A stretch of 64,000 nt of DNA from Candidatus Eisenbergiella merdigallinarum (GTDB lineage: Bacteria; Bacillota; Clostridia; Lachnospirales; Lachnospiraceae): assembly GCA_019119355.1 (NCBI GenBank), contig DWXE01000046.1:1-64000 (forward strand). Direction: 5' to 3'. The translations under genes and the position numbers were made by a program. Every line of letters begins with the position of its first letter. Position 1 is the stretch's first letter. The notes beneath the pieces were generated by a model. That model did no database searches. It worked only from the letters and a program-made list of their open reading frames with translations, and was not told where the DNA came from. Shown here in pieces: positions 1 to 8,040 of this stretch.

Positions 1-192
1 AGGAAAGGGAAAGGAGGACCCCGGAATATGTGCGAAGTATTGGACAGAGTGGAAGAAAAGGGGCGTCAGGAAGAAAAGCGGAGAACGGCGGCGAGCCTGC
101 ATAGCATGGGAATGACGGAGGAATTTATCGCGAAGGCCGTGGGGGTCAGCGTTGATCTCGTGAAAGAATGGCTGTCTGCCGCTACCGCATGA
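1..192 (+). CDS. C-terminal end of an Rpn/PD-(D/E)XK nuclease-like protein (5' cut by window)
   Basis: The reading frame is open from the first base to a TGA at 190-192. Its peptide ends with a charged stretch (EEKGRQEEKRR) and then a short helix-turn-helix-like tail (GMTEEFIAKAVGVSVDLVKEWL). This 'NMCEVLDRVEEKG...' plus small helical tail is the usual ending of Rpn-family recombination-promoting nuclease/putative transposase proteins of Lachnospiraceae. The nuclease core would lie upstream of the window, so the family call is by recall of the tail only. There is an internal ATG at 28 with a GGAGG-like sequence at 13-17, so a 54-residue stand-alone protein is the alternative. It is convergent with the Pel-like operon. 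Confidence 0.5.
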   Translation, partial: RKGKGGPRNMCEVLDRVEEKGRQEEKRRTAASLHSMGMTEEFIAKAVGVSVDLVKEWLSAATA

Positions 193-203
193 CCGAAGCA
201 ATC

Positions 204-234
204 AAAAAGGAGACTTTCCTGCGGTCTCCTTTTT
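204..234. terminator. Bidirectional intrinsic terminator between convergent units
   Basis: AAAAAGGAGAC at 204-214 is the exact inverted repeat of GTCTCCTTTTT at 224-234, with a 9-nt loop. Both strands end in a run of T, so it can stop the gene ending at 192 and the minus-strand operon ending at 272. Confidence 0.9.
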
Positions 235-271
235 GCGTATCGGGGGGCAAAACGCGCGTTTTTGCCGGCAT

Positions 272-1045
272 CTATTTTTTTGCGGGAGCGTCCTGGCCGG
301 GCGCCGCCTTTTCATCGTCCGGATTTTCCAGAAGTTCGAAATCCTTTTCCGAAAAGACGTCCCCGATCCGGAGCGGGAGCTGGCCGACGATCCGTCCGAA
401 TTCCTCATAGACCTCCAGGAGCTTATTCTGGGAACGGTTCAGGGAATCCAGATAGCCGGCGATTTTCAGGCGGGCGAGCTGAAATTTTACCGCCTCTTCC
501 TCTTTTTTCTTTTCCATCTCGTTTTCGGCGTTTTTCCGGTAGTCAGCCGCATCCGCCATGGCCTGGCCGGTGATCTTTTCCGCATTGGCCTGGGCAGATT
601 CCGTGATGCCCTCCGCATCTTTTCTGGCCATGACCAGGATATCCTCCGCGTCGGACTGGGCGTCCGTGACGATTTTCCGGGCCTGGGTTTTCATATCCAC
701 CATCAGATCCATGAAGGAAGAATAGTCGCTCTCATATTTTTTCAGCTTTCTGGCATTTTCCGCATACTGAGCGTTTTGCGAAAGAAGCTGTTCGCGCTCC
801 TTCTGAAAGGACAGCTTCTGTTCCTGGAGCTGCTTTTGAAACTGCTGATTTTGCTCCTGGAGCTGTCGCTGAAGCTGCCGGTTCTGTTCTTCCATCTGCA
901 GGAGGCGCGCGCTGAGCTGATCCGCAGATTGTCCCTTCGCGGCGTCCTCGCGCAGCGACTCCAGCTCCTGCGTCAGTTCCTTCAGATATTCGTCCACCGC
1001 ATTCCTTTGATATCCGTTCAACAGGGTTGTTCGAAATTTTTTCAT
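272..1045 (-). CDS. DivIVA-like coiled-coil protein, last gene of the Pel-like operon
   Basis: A 257-residue protein. Its first 30 residues (FRTTLLNGYQRNAVDEYL...) match the DivIVA/GpsB N-terminal pattern, in which a phenylalanine and a GY....V..YL signature precede a long coiled coil. Residues 30-135 are Q/E/L-rich heptads and the rest is helical and charged. There is no signal peptide and no membrane segment. DivIVA-family proteins bind curved membrane at poles and septa and recruit partners. The start has AAAGGA seven bases upstream, and the gene follows the preceding DivIVA-like gene by 25 nt. A role in placing or scaffolding the polysaccharide machine is inference from the operon. A separate cell-division role is possible. 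Confidence 0.7.
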   Translation of the reverse strand: MKKFRTTLLNGYQRNAVDEYLKELTQELESLREDAAKGQSADQLSARLLQMEEQNRQLQRQLQEQNQQFQKQLQEQKLSFQKEREQLLSQNAQYAENARKLKKYESDYSSFMDLMVDMKTQARKIVTDAQSDAEDILVMARKDAEGITESAQANAEKITGQAMADAADYRKNAENEMEKKKEEEAVKFQLARLKIAGYLDSLNRSQNKLLEVYEEFGRIVGQLPLRIGDVFSEKDFELLENPDDEKAAPGQDAPAKK

Positions 1046-1070
1046 CGATTTTTCCTTTCTCTGTGAGTTT

Positions 1071-1874
1071 TCAGAAACGATCCAGTTTCAGAAGCAAATC
1101 TTCGATGTTCTTTTGCGTCTTCGAGATGGCTGCATCGGCCTTTTTCGCATATTGGGACAGGGTCGATTCCGGATCCGGAGCGAACTCCGTTTCGTCCGCG
1201 TCCTCCGGGATCCCCTCCCATAAAAACATGTCTTCCGGGTCCGGGTCGTCCCAGGCGGCTCCTTTGGGAAGCGTTTCTTCCGGAAAGCCCGCCCGCGGAG
1301 ACGAATCCGGAGATACGTCCGAAGGCGCGTTCGGAGACGCTTCCGGAGACGCTTCCGAAATGGGAGGCGCGCTGCTGACCAAAGGCGCGGGAGCCGGCTC
1401 ATGCTCCAGCCGTTTCTGAATTTCTTCCTGGGAATGGCGCAGCTGTTCCAGGGCCGTCTGCCACTGGGCCTGCATTTCCTTTTGCATCTGCATCAGTTTT
1501 TCAGCCAGAAGCTGCTGTTCTGTCAAAAGCCGGTTCTGCTGCGCCAGCGTTTCGTCGGAAAGAGCGGCCGCTTTCTTTTCCGCGCCCGCCGCGTCGGAAG
1601 GAGGCTGCGGCTCCCCGGGCGCAGGCGTATTTTCCGCTTTTGTGCCGGTTTGCTCCAGCAGAGCGATTTGCTCGTGCAGGGCGGCCAGGGAAGTTTTCAG
1701 CTCTTCGGCCAGCGCCTTTTCCTGCTCCAGCTGTGTCCTGAGATCGTTTTTTTCTCTGTTGGAAAGGATCCGGATCGTTTCATTCTCGTTTTCCAGAGAA
1801 CGGATGTAATCCGTTACGTCTTCTTTCTGGTATCCGCCAAATACCGCAGTCCGGAAAAGGTCTTTCTCATCCAA
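1071..1874 (-). CDS. DivIVA-like coiled-coil protein with acidic, serine/proline-rich middle
   Basis: A 267-residue protein starting at a TTG. The N-terminus (FRTAVFGGYQKEDVTDYIRSLENE) has the same DivIVA-like signature as the next gene. A coiled coil follows, then a low-complexity Ser/Pro/Ala/Glu region around residues 150-215 and a final helix. The TTG at 1874 is chosen because AAGGGGG lies nine bases upstream. An in-frame ATG at 1928 lies inside the preceding gene and has no ribosome binding site. The signature is shared with the following gene, so the two probably arose by duplication. No enzymatic motif is visible. Its function is unknown; a scaffold or adaptor at the membrane is the likeliest guess. 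Confidence 0.62.
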   Translation of the reverse strand: MDEKDLFRTAVFGGYQKEDVTDYIRSLENENETIRILSNREKNDLRTQLEQEKALAEELKTSLAALHEQIALLEQTGTKAENTPAPGEPQPPSDAAGAEKKAAALSDETLAQQNRLLTEQQLLAEKLMQMQKEMQAQWQTALEQLRHSQEEIQKRLEHEPAPAPLVSSAPPISEASPEASPNAPSDVSPDSSPRAGFPEETLPKGAAWDDPDPEDMFLWEGIPEDADETEFAPDPESTLSQYAKKADAAISKTQKNIEDLLLKLDRF

Positions 1875-1899
1875 TGTTCCGTCCCCCTTTATTTGAATT

Positions 1900-3303
1900 T
1901 TAAAAAGTGTTTCCAGTGCTTCCGTCATAGGTGTAGAGCAGGTTGACCCCGTTCTGGTATTTTTTGTTCATGCACAGCTCCACGGCGGGTTCCTCCGTCA
2001 TGGGATCCAGGATGCCGATTCCGATGGTATAACCTTCCCGGAACAGATCGTTGAAGGGGATGCTGTTCGTCGTGGTAACCGCGGAGCCGGGGAGCAGCTC
2101 TGTGAGGGGCAGATCCACGCTGTCCCAGTATTTCCGATCGCCGTCCCTGTCGTACACATACATCATGACCGGCCAGTCAAAATACAGGGGCGCCGCCCCC
2201 GAATTTTCCCAGGTAAGGGAGACTTCGAAGGTCTGAGCCATATAGTTGATATCCACGGACAGGTGGGAAATCCAGTAGCGGTAGCCCAGCTTCGCTTCCA
2301 CCATGGCGCTTCCTTCTTCCAGCCCTTCGTATTCCAGCGGCGTATGAGGGCCGAGGAAAGTCATATGGGACTGTTCGATCAGGGAAAGGGTCCGCTCCAG
2401 ATCTCCCTTAAGAAGCTGATCCATGGGAATGGAACTGGTCAATTCCCCACCGACAGGAGCGCTGTTCCAGACTTCCTCCATGGGCTCGTAGGGGAGCTGG
2501 CCGTCAGGAAGCCCCTGATAGCCGCCGTCCCTTTGCCATTCCAGCCATTCCAGGGTATCCCCTTCATGTCCGGTCATATCGTTGTACAGGCCCATGTTTC
2601 CGTCCGCAGCGATCACATAATTCCGGCGCATCAGAAGCTTTGCGTTGAGGAAGGAGTCGGAATAGTGGCCGGCGTACTGCCAGCAGATTTCCACATCGGG
2701 CATGGACGGAAGGCCGGCCTCGTGCAGGGTATGCCATTCCCCCCAGTGTCCCAGGCTCCCCAGCTCCACATAGGCCAGGAAGGTATCCCTGCTGAAATAT
2801 TCGCCCAGGGCCTGCAGGGCGGCCCGATGGGCCTCGATGAACGTTTCGTTGGAATAATCGGGACAGTAGCCCCGGCCGTAGTCCGTTTCATAAAAAACCC
2901 CGTCGCCGGTCCGCTCATAGAGCCACTGGGGAATATCCATATGCGTTTCGTCGCCGGGCCTGTCGCAGACGAAGCGGAGAACCGCGTGCTTACCGTCGGC
3001 CTTCCAGCGGTCCAGCTGATATTTCTGTTCCAGTCCGGCGATATCGTAGTTCCCCTGTTCGGGCTCCCATTCCGCCCAGGTCATGTTGATGAAAACGAGA
3101 TCGGCCTGCTGCGCGAAATCTTCCTCTGCCGACGGAGCGTATCCCGTCATGGGCATGCCGGAAACGCTGCGGTCGAAGGCAAAATCCGCTTCCGCGGAGA
3201 GGTTATACAGTCGGGGAATCAGGGAGATGGCGACGGCCGCAAAGGCGATGCCAAAAATCGCGATTCCCGTCGCGGCGAATTTCCATCCGGCAATTTTATC
3301 CAT
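1900..3303 (-). CDS. DUF4832-like protein with N-terminal membrane anchor
   Basis: A 467-residue protein. A hydrophobic segment at residues 8-30 is an uncleaved anchor or signal. The large outer domain begins MTWAEWEPEQGNYD, which resembles the (beta/alpha)8 glycosidase-like fold annotated as DUF4832 or beta-galactosidase-like; WYAELGSLGHWGEWH-type aromatic motifs follow (YVELGSLGHWGEWH around residue 180). The C-terminal ~120 residues look like a beta-sandwich. It overlaps the DUF4956 gene by 8 bp and has GGAGAATATC before its ATG. In this operon it may trim or bind the exported polymer outside the membrane, but catalytic acids have not been assigned and the activity is unknown. Confidence 0.72.
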   Translation of the reverse strand: MDKIAGWKFAATGIAIFGIAFAAVAISLIPRLYNLSAEADFAFDRSVSGMPMTGYAPSAEEDFAQQADLVFINMTWAEWEPEQGNYDIAGLEQKYQLDRWKADGKHAVLRFVCDRPGDETHMDIPQWLYERTGDGVFYETDYGRGYCPDYSNETFIEAHRAALQALGEYFSRDTFLAYVELGSLGHWGEWHTLHEAGLPSMPDVEICWQYAGHYSDSFLNAKLLMRRNYVIAADGNMGLYNDMTGHEGDTLEWLEWQRDGGYQGLPDGQLPYEPMEEVWNSAPVGGELTSSIPMDQLLKGDLERTLSLIEQSHMTFLGPHTPLEYEGLEEGSAMVEAKLGYRYWISHLSVDINYMAQTFEVSLTWENSGAAPLYFDWPVMMYVYDRDGDRKYWDSVDLPLTELLPGSAVTTTNSIPFNDLFREGYTIGIGILDPMTEEPAVELCMNKKYQNGVNLLYTYDGSTGNTF

Positions 3304-3979
3304 GATATTCTCCGTTATACTGAATCAGGGTAACGTCCTTCACCTGCTCGATGGCTTTGATGTTTTCCAGGAAAACGGTGTTGTCGGACCGGCAGTAGAC
3401 TTCCAGCGTCATCTCCGTCAGATCGCCGCGGAATGTCTTGGACTTCAGCTGGTAGCGCAGCTTTTTCAGCGCGCGGAGCACCTCGTCCCCGGTCAGCTCT
3501 CCCTGATAGTGAACCACCATGATATAGATCATTCCCCGTTTTTGTCTGTGATACAGGATGTGGATCAGGATCAGCATGATGAGGCTGGCCGCTACCACGA
3601 GGACATACATTCCCGCGCCCGACGTGATGCCGACGGAGATGGCCCAGAACAGATACAGAAGATCCATGGGATCCTTGATGGCCGTCCGGTAACGCACGAT
3701 GGAGAGAGCGCCCACCATACCCAGGGAAATGACGATGTTGGTGCTGATGGCCAGCGTCAGCATGCAGGTCAGCACGGACATGCCCACCAGCGTTGTGGCG
3801 AAGGAGCGGGAGAACACCACGCCGCCGAAATAAATCTGATAGATTTTATAGATGAACAGACCCATGATCAGGGCGATGGCCATGGAGACGATGATCTGCG
3901 TCGTCATATCCAGCGTCAGCCCCTGACTGCTGACAAAGGATTCCCATACGGAATTTTTGAAATAATCCTGTAATCTCAT
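3296..3979 (-). CDS. DUF4956 integral membrane protein
   Basis: A 227-residue protein with about four hydrophobic segments between residues 25 and 140. The motif GALSIVRYRTAIKDP near residue 90 is the hallmark of DUF4956. A soluble ~80-residue domain at the C-terminus (MVVHYQGELTGDEVLRALKK...) looks like an alpha/beta regulatory fold. DUF4956 genes are often beside VTC-domain and CotH genes in Gram-positive bacteria, exactly as here, but the biochemical role is not known to me. It follows the VTC gene by 48 nt with an AGAGGAAA binding site. A membrane partner of the VTC protein is inferred from this recurrent neighbourhood. Confidence 0.82.
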   Translation of the reverse strand: MRLQDYFKNSVWESFVSSQGLTLDMTTQIIVSMAIALIMGLFIYKIYQIYFGGVVFSRSFATTLVGMSVLTCMLTLAISTNIVISLGMVGALSIVRYRTAIKDPMDLLYLFWAISVGITSGAGMYVLVVAASLIMLILIHILYHRQKRGMIYIMVVHYQGELTGDEVLRALKKLRYQLKSKTFRGDLTEMTLEVYCRSDNTVFLENIKAIEQVKDVTLIQYNGEYHG

Positions 3980-4027
3980 AACTGTGAATTTCCTCTCATT
4001 CTGCCGCAGAGCGGCGTATTTACCCGT

Positions 4028-4798
4028 TTACCGCGGTTTCTCCGATCTGGTGATCAGAGACAGCGCATCGGTGCGATAGCATAGTTTCTCATAGCAAAGC
4101 GTATATTTGGAAATCGCGGAAAACTCCTGTTCTCCCGGCGGAATCACTTCCCGGATCACCGCGGGGAGGAATTCCGTGAACTTCACTTCCATAATGGTCT
4201 TTCCGTATGGGATCATTTCGTAGGATGGAAGCGAAGGATCGAACAGGTCGTTTTCCGGTGCGGCCGCCCTGACGTTGGAGTCGAAGGTGATCCTCACGTC
4301 CCCCTCCGGCAGGATGAAGGGCTCCCTCTCGTAGTCCACGATCACCTTCGGCCGCATCAGGTTCGACGTGCACTCGTACCAGAATTCCTGACAGAGCCGC
4401 TTGCCGTGCTTCAGCAGAAAATCGTACCTGCCCTCCATAATCCATTCGAATTCCTGTCTGGTGAGGCGGGCGGAATCCTTATGGATATAGTTCCCCAGCT
4501 TGATTTTTCGTTCCAGCAGGATGGCGGAGTCGCTGCAGTTGTAGATCCGGATCCGGTACTTTTTCCGATAGTTGACGCCGGACATTTTGTCGTTGTAGGA
4601 GCTGTTCCAGTAGTCGTCAAAATACAGGCTCCGGATGGAGTACAGGCCGTTGACTGCGTGGGGATCCCGCCGCATGACGGTCTGGAATCTTTCCTTCTGC
4701 GCCTGGCAGTCCCAGAGGGAAAGATAGTATTTCCATTCGTTTCGGAATTTGCCGTAGGAGGTGTTTCTGTCGGGAAAAGGGTTATTCGCCTTCCACAT
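4028..4798 (-). CDS. VTC-domain protein (polyphosphate-polymerase-like)
   Basis: A 256-residue protein with the features of the VTC tunnel domain: EWKYYLS near the N-terminus, SLYFDDYWNSSYNDK, the basic strand KYRIRIYN, LERKIK, RITFDSNVRA, and IMEVKF near the C-terminus. These supply the conserved Arg, Lys and Glu residues that line the triphosphate tunnel in eukaryotic Vtc4 and in CYTH/TTM enzymes. No membrane segment is present, so it should be cytoplasmic and tethered by a partner, probably DUF4956. It overlaps the end of the CotH gene by 17 bp. Polyphosphate synthesis, or transfer of phosphate to the polymer, is an inference from the family. Confidence 0.82.
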   Translation of the reverse strand: MWKANNPFPDRNTSYGKFRNEWKYYLSLWDCQAQKERFQTVMRRDPHAVNGLYSIRSLYFDDYWNSSYNDKMSGVNYRKKYRIRIYNCSDSAILLERKIKLGNYIHKDSARLTRQEFEWIMEGRYDFLLKHGKRLCQEFWYECTSNLMRPKVIVDYEREPFILPEGDVRITFDSNVRAAAPENDLFDPSLPSYEMIPYGKTIMEVKFTEFLPAVIREVIPPGEQEFSAISKYTLCYEKLCYRTDALSLITRSEKPR

Positions 4799-6587
4799 AG
4801 AGGTCCTCCGCTATCGTTCCGTCTGCCAGGACGTAGAAACATTTGGTGCCGTAGATTTTCGTGGAGTCCACCACATAGTAATCGAAAGCGGACTGGGTTT
4901 TTCCGGATTCGTTTGTCGCGTAAATTCGGATGAAGTATTGTCCTTCCGGAAGGGGGTCTGTTTCGATATCGGGAACACGGATATTCTGTTGGGCATAAAG
5001 GATGTTTTGAAACATGTAGTCGGAAGCAATTTCTATTTGATAAGTTATGCTTTCATTGTCGAAATCGTAAGATGGATCCCAGACAATCCGGAGTTTGCCG
5101 TTTTCCAGGGAAGGAACTCCGATATAAAAGGGCATGGGTTCCTCCAGCGATTCCAGATAGGCCTGATAGTTGTCTTCGATTTCACCGGCGAGATTATCCG
5201 CGATGAGATCATATTGATCTTCTGTGAGCCGCGCGTGCATGATGTCCGGCATACTGTATACATAGGGCTTTACGACATTGCGATATATTTCAATTAAGCT
5301 GCTGACCTTTTCTTCCGTCAGGTATTCGGACCGCAATGTTTCGATTGCCTGCGTCAGGCCGTCTCTGTACTCCCTGATTTTGTACATCCGCTGAAAAAGG
5401 GTGCTGCCCCAGTAATTGCTGATGCCGGCTTCCCAGCTTCCAGCAAAACCGCCGTTTCCGACCAGTTCATCCTCAAAAGCGGTAAGCGAAGAATCGTTAT
5501 CCCAGGAAATAATATAAAATTTATCCACATTTAACGGACTGTAAATGAAATAGTTTCTGGCGTTGGTATCCTCATTTCCCATCAGGATCTGAAAGCCCAT
5601 CCAGTAGAACAGATTCTCCGTATCGAACCATTTTTCCACGGTCTCTTCGATGGGAATGGAATAGTCGTTCACATCCTCCAGCATCTCGATCAGCTTGCTG
5701 TGATCGGTATCCCCTTTGACCTCCAGATAGGTTTCAAAAGCGTCCAAATCGTAGGTGGGATCCGTGATGAGCTTGATGGCGTCTTCGTATCTGTGAAATT
5801 CAAAAAATTCGTTTTTATACAAATGTCCGTTGTTGTCCAGGCCATGAGCCTTCAGATATCGCCCGTTGATCTGCTCCACCTGGGTATAGAGGCCGTAGTC
5901 CTCAAACACGCCGCTTCCCCCTTCGGTTTCGTCCTTCACATACAGATGGACGAACTGGGTCCGGGCAGCCATCATCTGGGGAACCTCCTTCATCAGGTCA
6001 TAGGCCAGCTTGTTGCGGAAACGGAGTCCTTCTCCAACGTGTTTATTGAGATTGATTGTCCGCTGGTTGCGCCACTCGCCTTTTCCATCCTTCAGTTCAA
6101 TTTTATAATTCTTCTGCGTTCTTTGCGTGGAAGTCTGTCCGCGGATCTTGATGATGGCGTTGGGAACGGTCTCATCGTATCCGACCTCGTCCGGCAGCGG
6201 GCCGTTTTCATCGCCGACCTGCAGGATTCCCTCCACCGCATACTGGGGGATGCCGCGATCCTCGTACCAGTACTTGGAATAGGTGTTGATTTCCGTCCAG
6301 GTATGATCCGTATTTTCGGCGGAGTTGCCTTCCCGCACGGTCAGATACATGGTGACCACGCTGCTTTCATCGTCGTCCTCATAGATCGATTTATTGTCCC
6401 GCAGGCGGTAATCCTCCACGGAGGGCGAAACCTTTTCCACGTAGGAGGCGGTCCCGTCCTGGACATCGGCGGCAGTTTCAGAGACCGTTTCCTCCGTTTC
6501 CGTTTGGGACGGGCCGGCAAAGGCGCAGCCGCCGAGCAGGGGGATGGCGGCGCAGGCCAGCGCCAAAAGTTGCAGCTTATTTTTCAT
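4782..6587 (-). CDS. CotH-family lipoprotein (protein-kinase-like fold)
   Basis: A 601-residue protein. The N-terminus is a lipoprotein signal (lipobox LLGGC, Cys21), so it should be anchored on the outer face of the membrane. The central region is a CotH domain: NLNKHVGEGLRFRNKLAYDL, YGLYTQVEQ, HLYKNEFFEF, GNEDTNARNYF and ISWDNDSS, the last two carrying the Asn/Asp residues expected for metal and nucleotide binding. The ~100-residue C-terminus looks like a fibronectin-type beta-sandwich. CotH of Bacillus phosphorylates spore-coat proteins. The start at 6587 is chosen for the signal peptide; it overlaps pelG by 11 bp. Substrate and energy source outside the cell are unknown. Confidence 0.85.
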   Translation of the reverse strand: MKNKLQLLALACAAIPLLGGCAFAGPSQTETEETVSETAADVQDGTASYVEKVSPSVEDYRLRDNKSIYEDDDESSVVTMYLTVREGNSAENTDHTWTEINTYSKYWYEDRGIPQYAVEGILQVGDENGPLPDEVGYDETVPNAIIKIRGQTSTQRTQKNYKIELKDGKGEWRNQRTINLNKHVGEGLRFRNKLAYDLMKEVPQMMAARTQFVHLYVKDETEGGSGVFEDYGLYTQVEQINGRYLKAHGLDNNGHLYKNEFFEFHRYEDAIKLITDPTYDLDAFETYLEVKGDTDHSKLIEMLEDVNDYSIPIEETVEKWFDTENLFYWMGFQILMGNEDTNARNYFIYSPLNVDKFYIISWDNDSSLTAFEDELVGNGGFAGSWEAGISNYWGSTLFQRMYKIREYRDGLTQAIETLRSEYLTEEKVSSLIEIYRNVVKPYVYSMPDIMHARLTEDQYDLIADNLAGEIEDNYQAYLESLEEPMPFYIGVPSLENGKLRIVWDPSYDFDNESITYQIEIASDYMFQNILYAQQNIRVPDIETDPLPEGQYFIRIYATNESGKTQSAFDYYVVDSTKIYGTKCFYVLADGTIAEDLYVEGE

Positions 6588-8040
6588 GAACCGTTCCTTC
6601 CTTTCGTTCCAGATAGTTGCACAGCCGGGAGAAGACGCCCAGCTTTTTATTTTCGACCAGCGCTCCCCTGCACAGAAGATAATAGGGAAGCCGCCTGGTG
6701 TAGTATTCCAGCCGGATCCAGCTGACGAGATAGAAGACGAGGCCTCCGGCGAGAAAGCCGAGCCCGTAAAAGTTGATCTCGCCGAACAGGATCTGCAGAA
6801 TCGTGCCGACGATGCTGACGGCGGCGAAGGCGAAGGTGGAGAGCAGCGCCCCGGCATAATCTTCGAAGTATAGCAGGATCAGCATGATCGTATTGCTGAT
6901 GGCATAGAGGCCGTATCCGGCGCAGAGCAGGCGGTAAATGCCCATGGAGGTATCGTTGAAGCCCAGCGGGAGCAGTTCCAGAACGAGGGAGCCGATCACG
7001 ATGAACAAAAGCGTGGTGATCAGCTGTTTGTGGGCGTTGAAGGCCAGCTCCTGCCGAAGCACGGAGAGCATCTCGTTCTCGGCCTGCTGGATGTCCCGGA
7101 TGGAGCCGTTGTCGTTGAACAGGGTATAATAGTTGCGGTACAGGGGATAAAACCGTACCTCCACCGAGGTCACGAAGTTGATGGTGGTAATCAGGATGGA
7201 GAAAAACGCGCACAGCGCCGGGACGTCGTGCATGGGCGCGCCGTAGAACAGCCCTTCCACCTGCACCTGGAGCGGCCCGAAATACATGATCACCAGATGG
7301 GCGAACAGCCCCAGATTGACGAAGATCCCGGTAAAGGCCAGGGAGCGGTATTTGTCCAGCCAGCGGAGAAAGGAGAAACGGCTCCCCTGGCTTCTGGGAA
7401 AATATTTCAGGAGCTGGCGGTAGTACAGCGCCATCAGGAGCCCGTAGGCCAGGATGACGCACAGAAACAGGGTGGTTATCGTCACCCTGCGCAGCAGCAC
7501 CAAAAGCAGGGCCAGCAGCAGGCCGCAGGCCAGGGAGATGGCGAAATCCTGCACCAGCACCCTGTAGTCCTTGAGCGCGGTCAGATAGTTCATCTCCGTC
7601 CAGACCACGATCAGGATGGCGTAAAACCACAGGCAGAGCAGCCTGTAAACCACCGGCACTCCGGAAAAATGAAGGAAGATGGCCCAGAGGATGCAGCCGC
7701 CCGTCAGGAGGATGGATGTGTTTCCGTACAGGCTGGGCATGATCCGTTCCGGCTTTTCTTCATACAGCATATCGGAAACGTATCGGGTGGTGGTCATGTT
7801 GAACAGGCTGGTTGTGGTCAGGGACGCCAGCAGGCAGTAGGTGAGCATGCAGTTGAGCAATTCCCTCTCATGTCGGGACATGCCCGCCAGCTGGGAGAGA
7901 AAGGCCACGCTGACCAGCAAAATCACGCCCAGGATCATGGGGCCCGCGCAGATCAGGCCCGCATAGCCGTAGGCGCGGCACAGGCTGAAAAGCCCCTTTT
8001 TGGTAAACAGTTTTTTCAGTGAGAAACCGATTCCTGCCAA
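6577..8040 (-). CDS. pelG: PelG-like polysaccharide membrane transporter (TTG start)
   Basis: A 487-residue protein, almost entirely hydrophobic, with about twelve membrane segments, as expected for PelG of the MOP flippase-like superfamily. PelG works with PelF and, in Pseudomonas and Bacillus, with PelD/PelE to make and export the Pel polymer. The N-terminus MAGIGFSLKKLF is typical of PelG. It is reached only by starting at the TTG at 8040, which has a full GGAGGTGAT binding site just upstream, inside the 3' end of pelF; the two genes overlap by 25 bp. This overlap suggests translational coupling of the synthase and transporter. Confidence 0.9.
   Translation of the reverse strand: MAGIGFSLKKLFTKKGLFSLCRAYGYAGLICAGPMILGVILLVSVAFLSQLAGMSRHERELLNCMLTYCLLASLTTTSLFNMTTTRYVSDMLYEEKPERIMPSLYGNTSILLTGGCILWAIFLHFSGVPVVYRLLCLWFYAILIVVWTEMNYLTALKDYRVLVQDFAISLACGLLLALLLVLLRRVTITTLFLCVILAYGLLMALYYRQLLKYFPRSQGSRFSFLRWLDKYRSLAFTGIFVNLGLFAHLVIMYFGPLQVQVEGLFYGAPMHDVPALCAFFSILITTINFVTSVEVRFYPLYRNYYTLFNDNGSIRDIQQAENEMLSVLRQELAFNAHKQLITTLLFIVIGSLVLELLPLGFNDTSMGIYRLLCAGYGLYAISNTIMLILLYFEDYAGALLSTFAFAAVSIVGTILQILFGEINFYGLGFLAGGLVFYLVSWIRLEYYTRRLPYYLLCRGALVENKKLGVFSRLCNYLERKEGTVHEK

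Noticed and set aside
233-1066. Long plus-strand open frame of 277 codons opposite the DivIVA-like genes
   Set aside because: It is antisense to a well-supported gene, has no ribosome binding site, and its peptide is a Leu/Phe-rich shadow of the coiled-coil codons.
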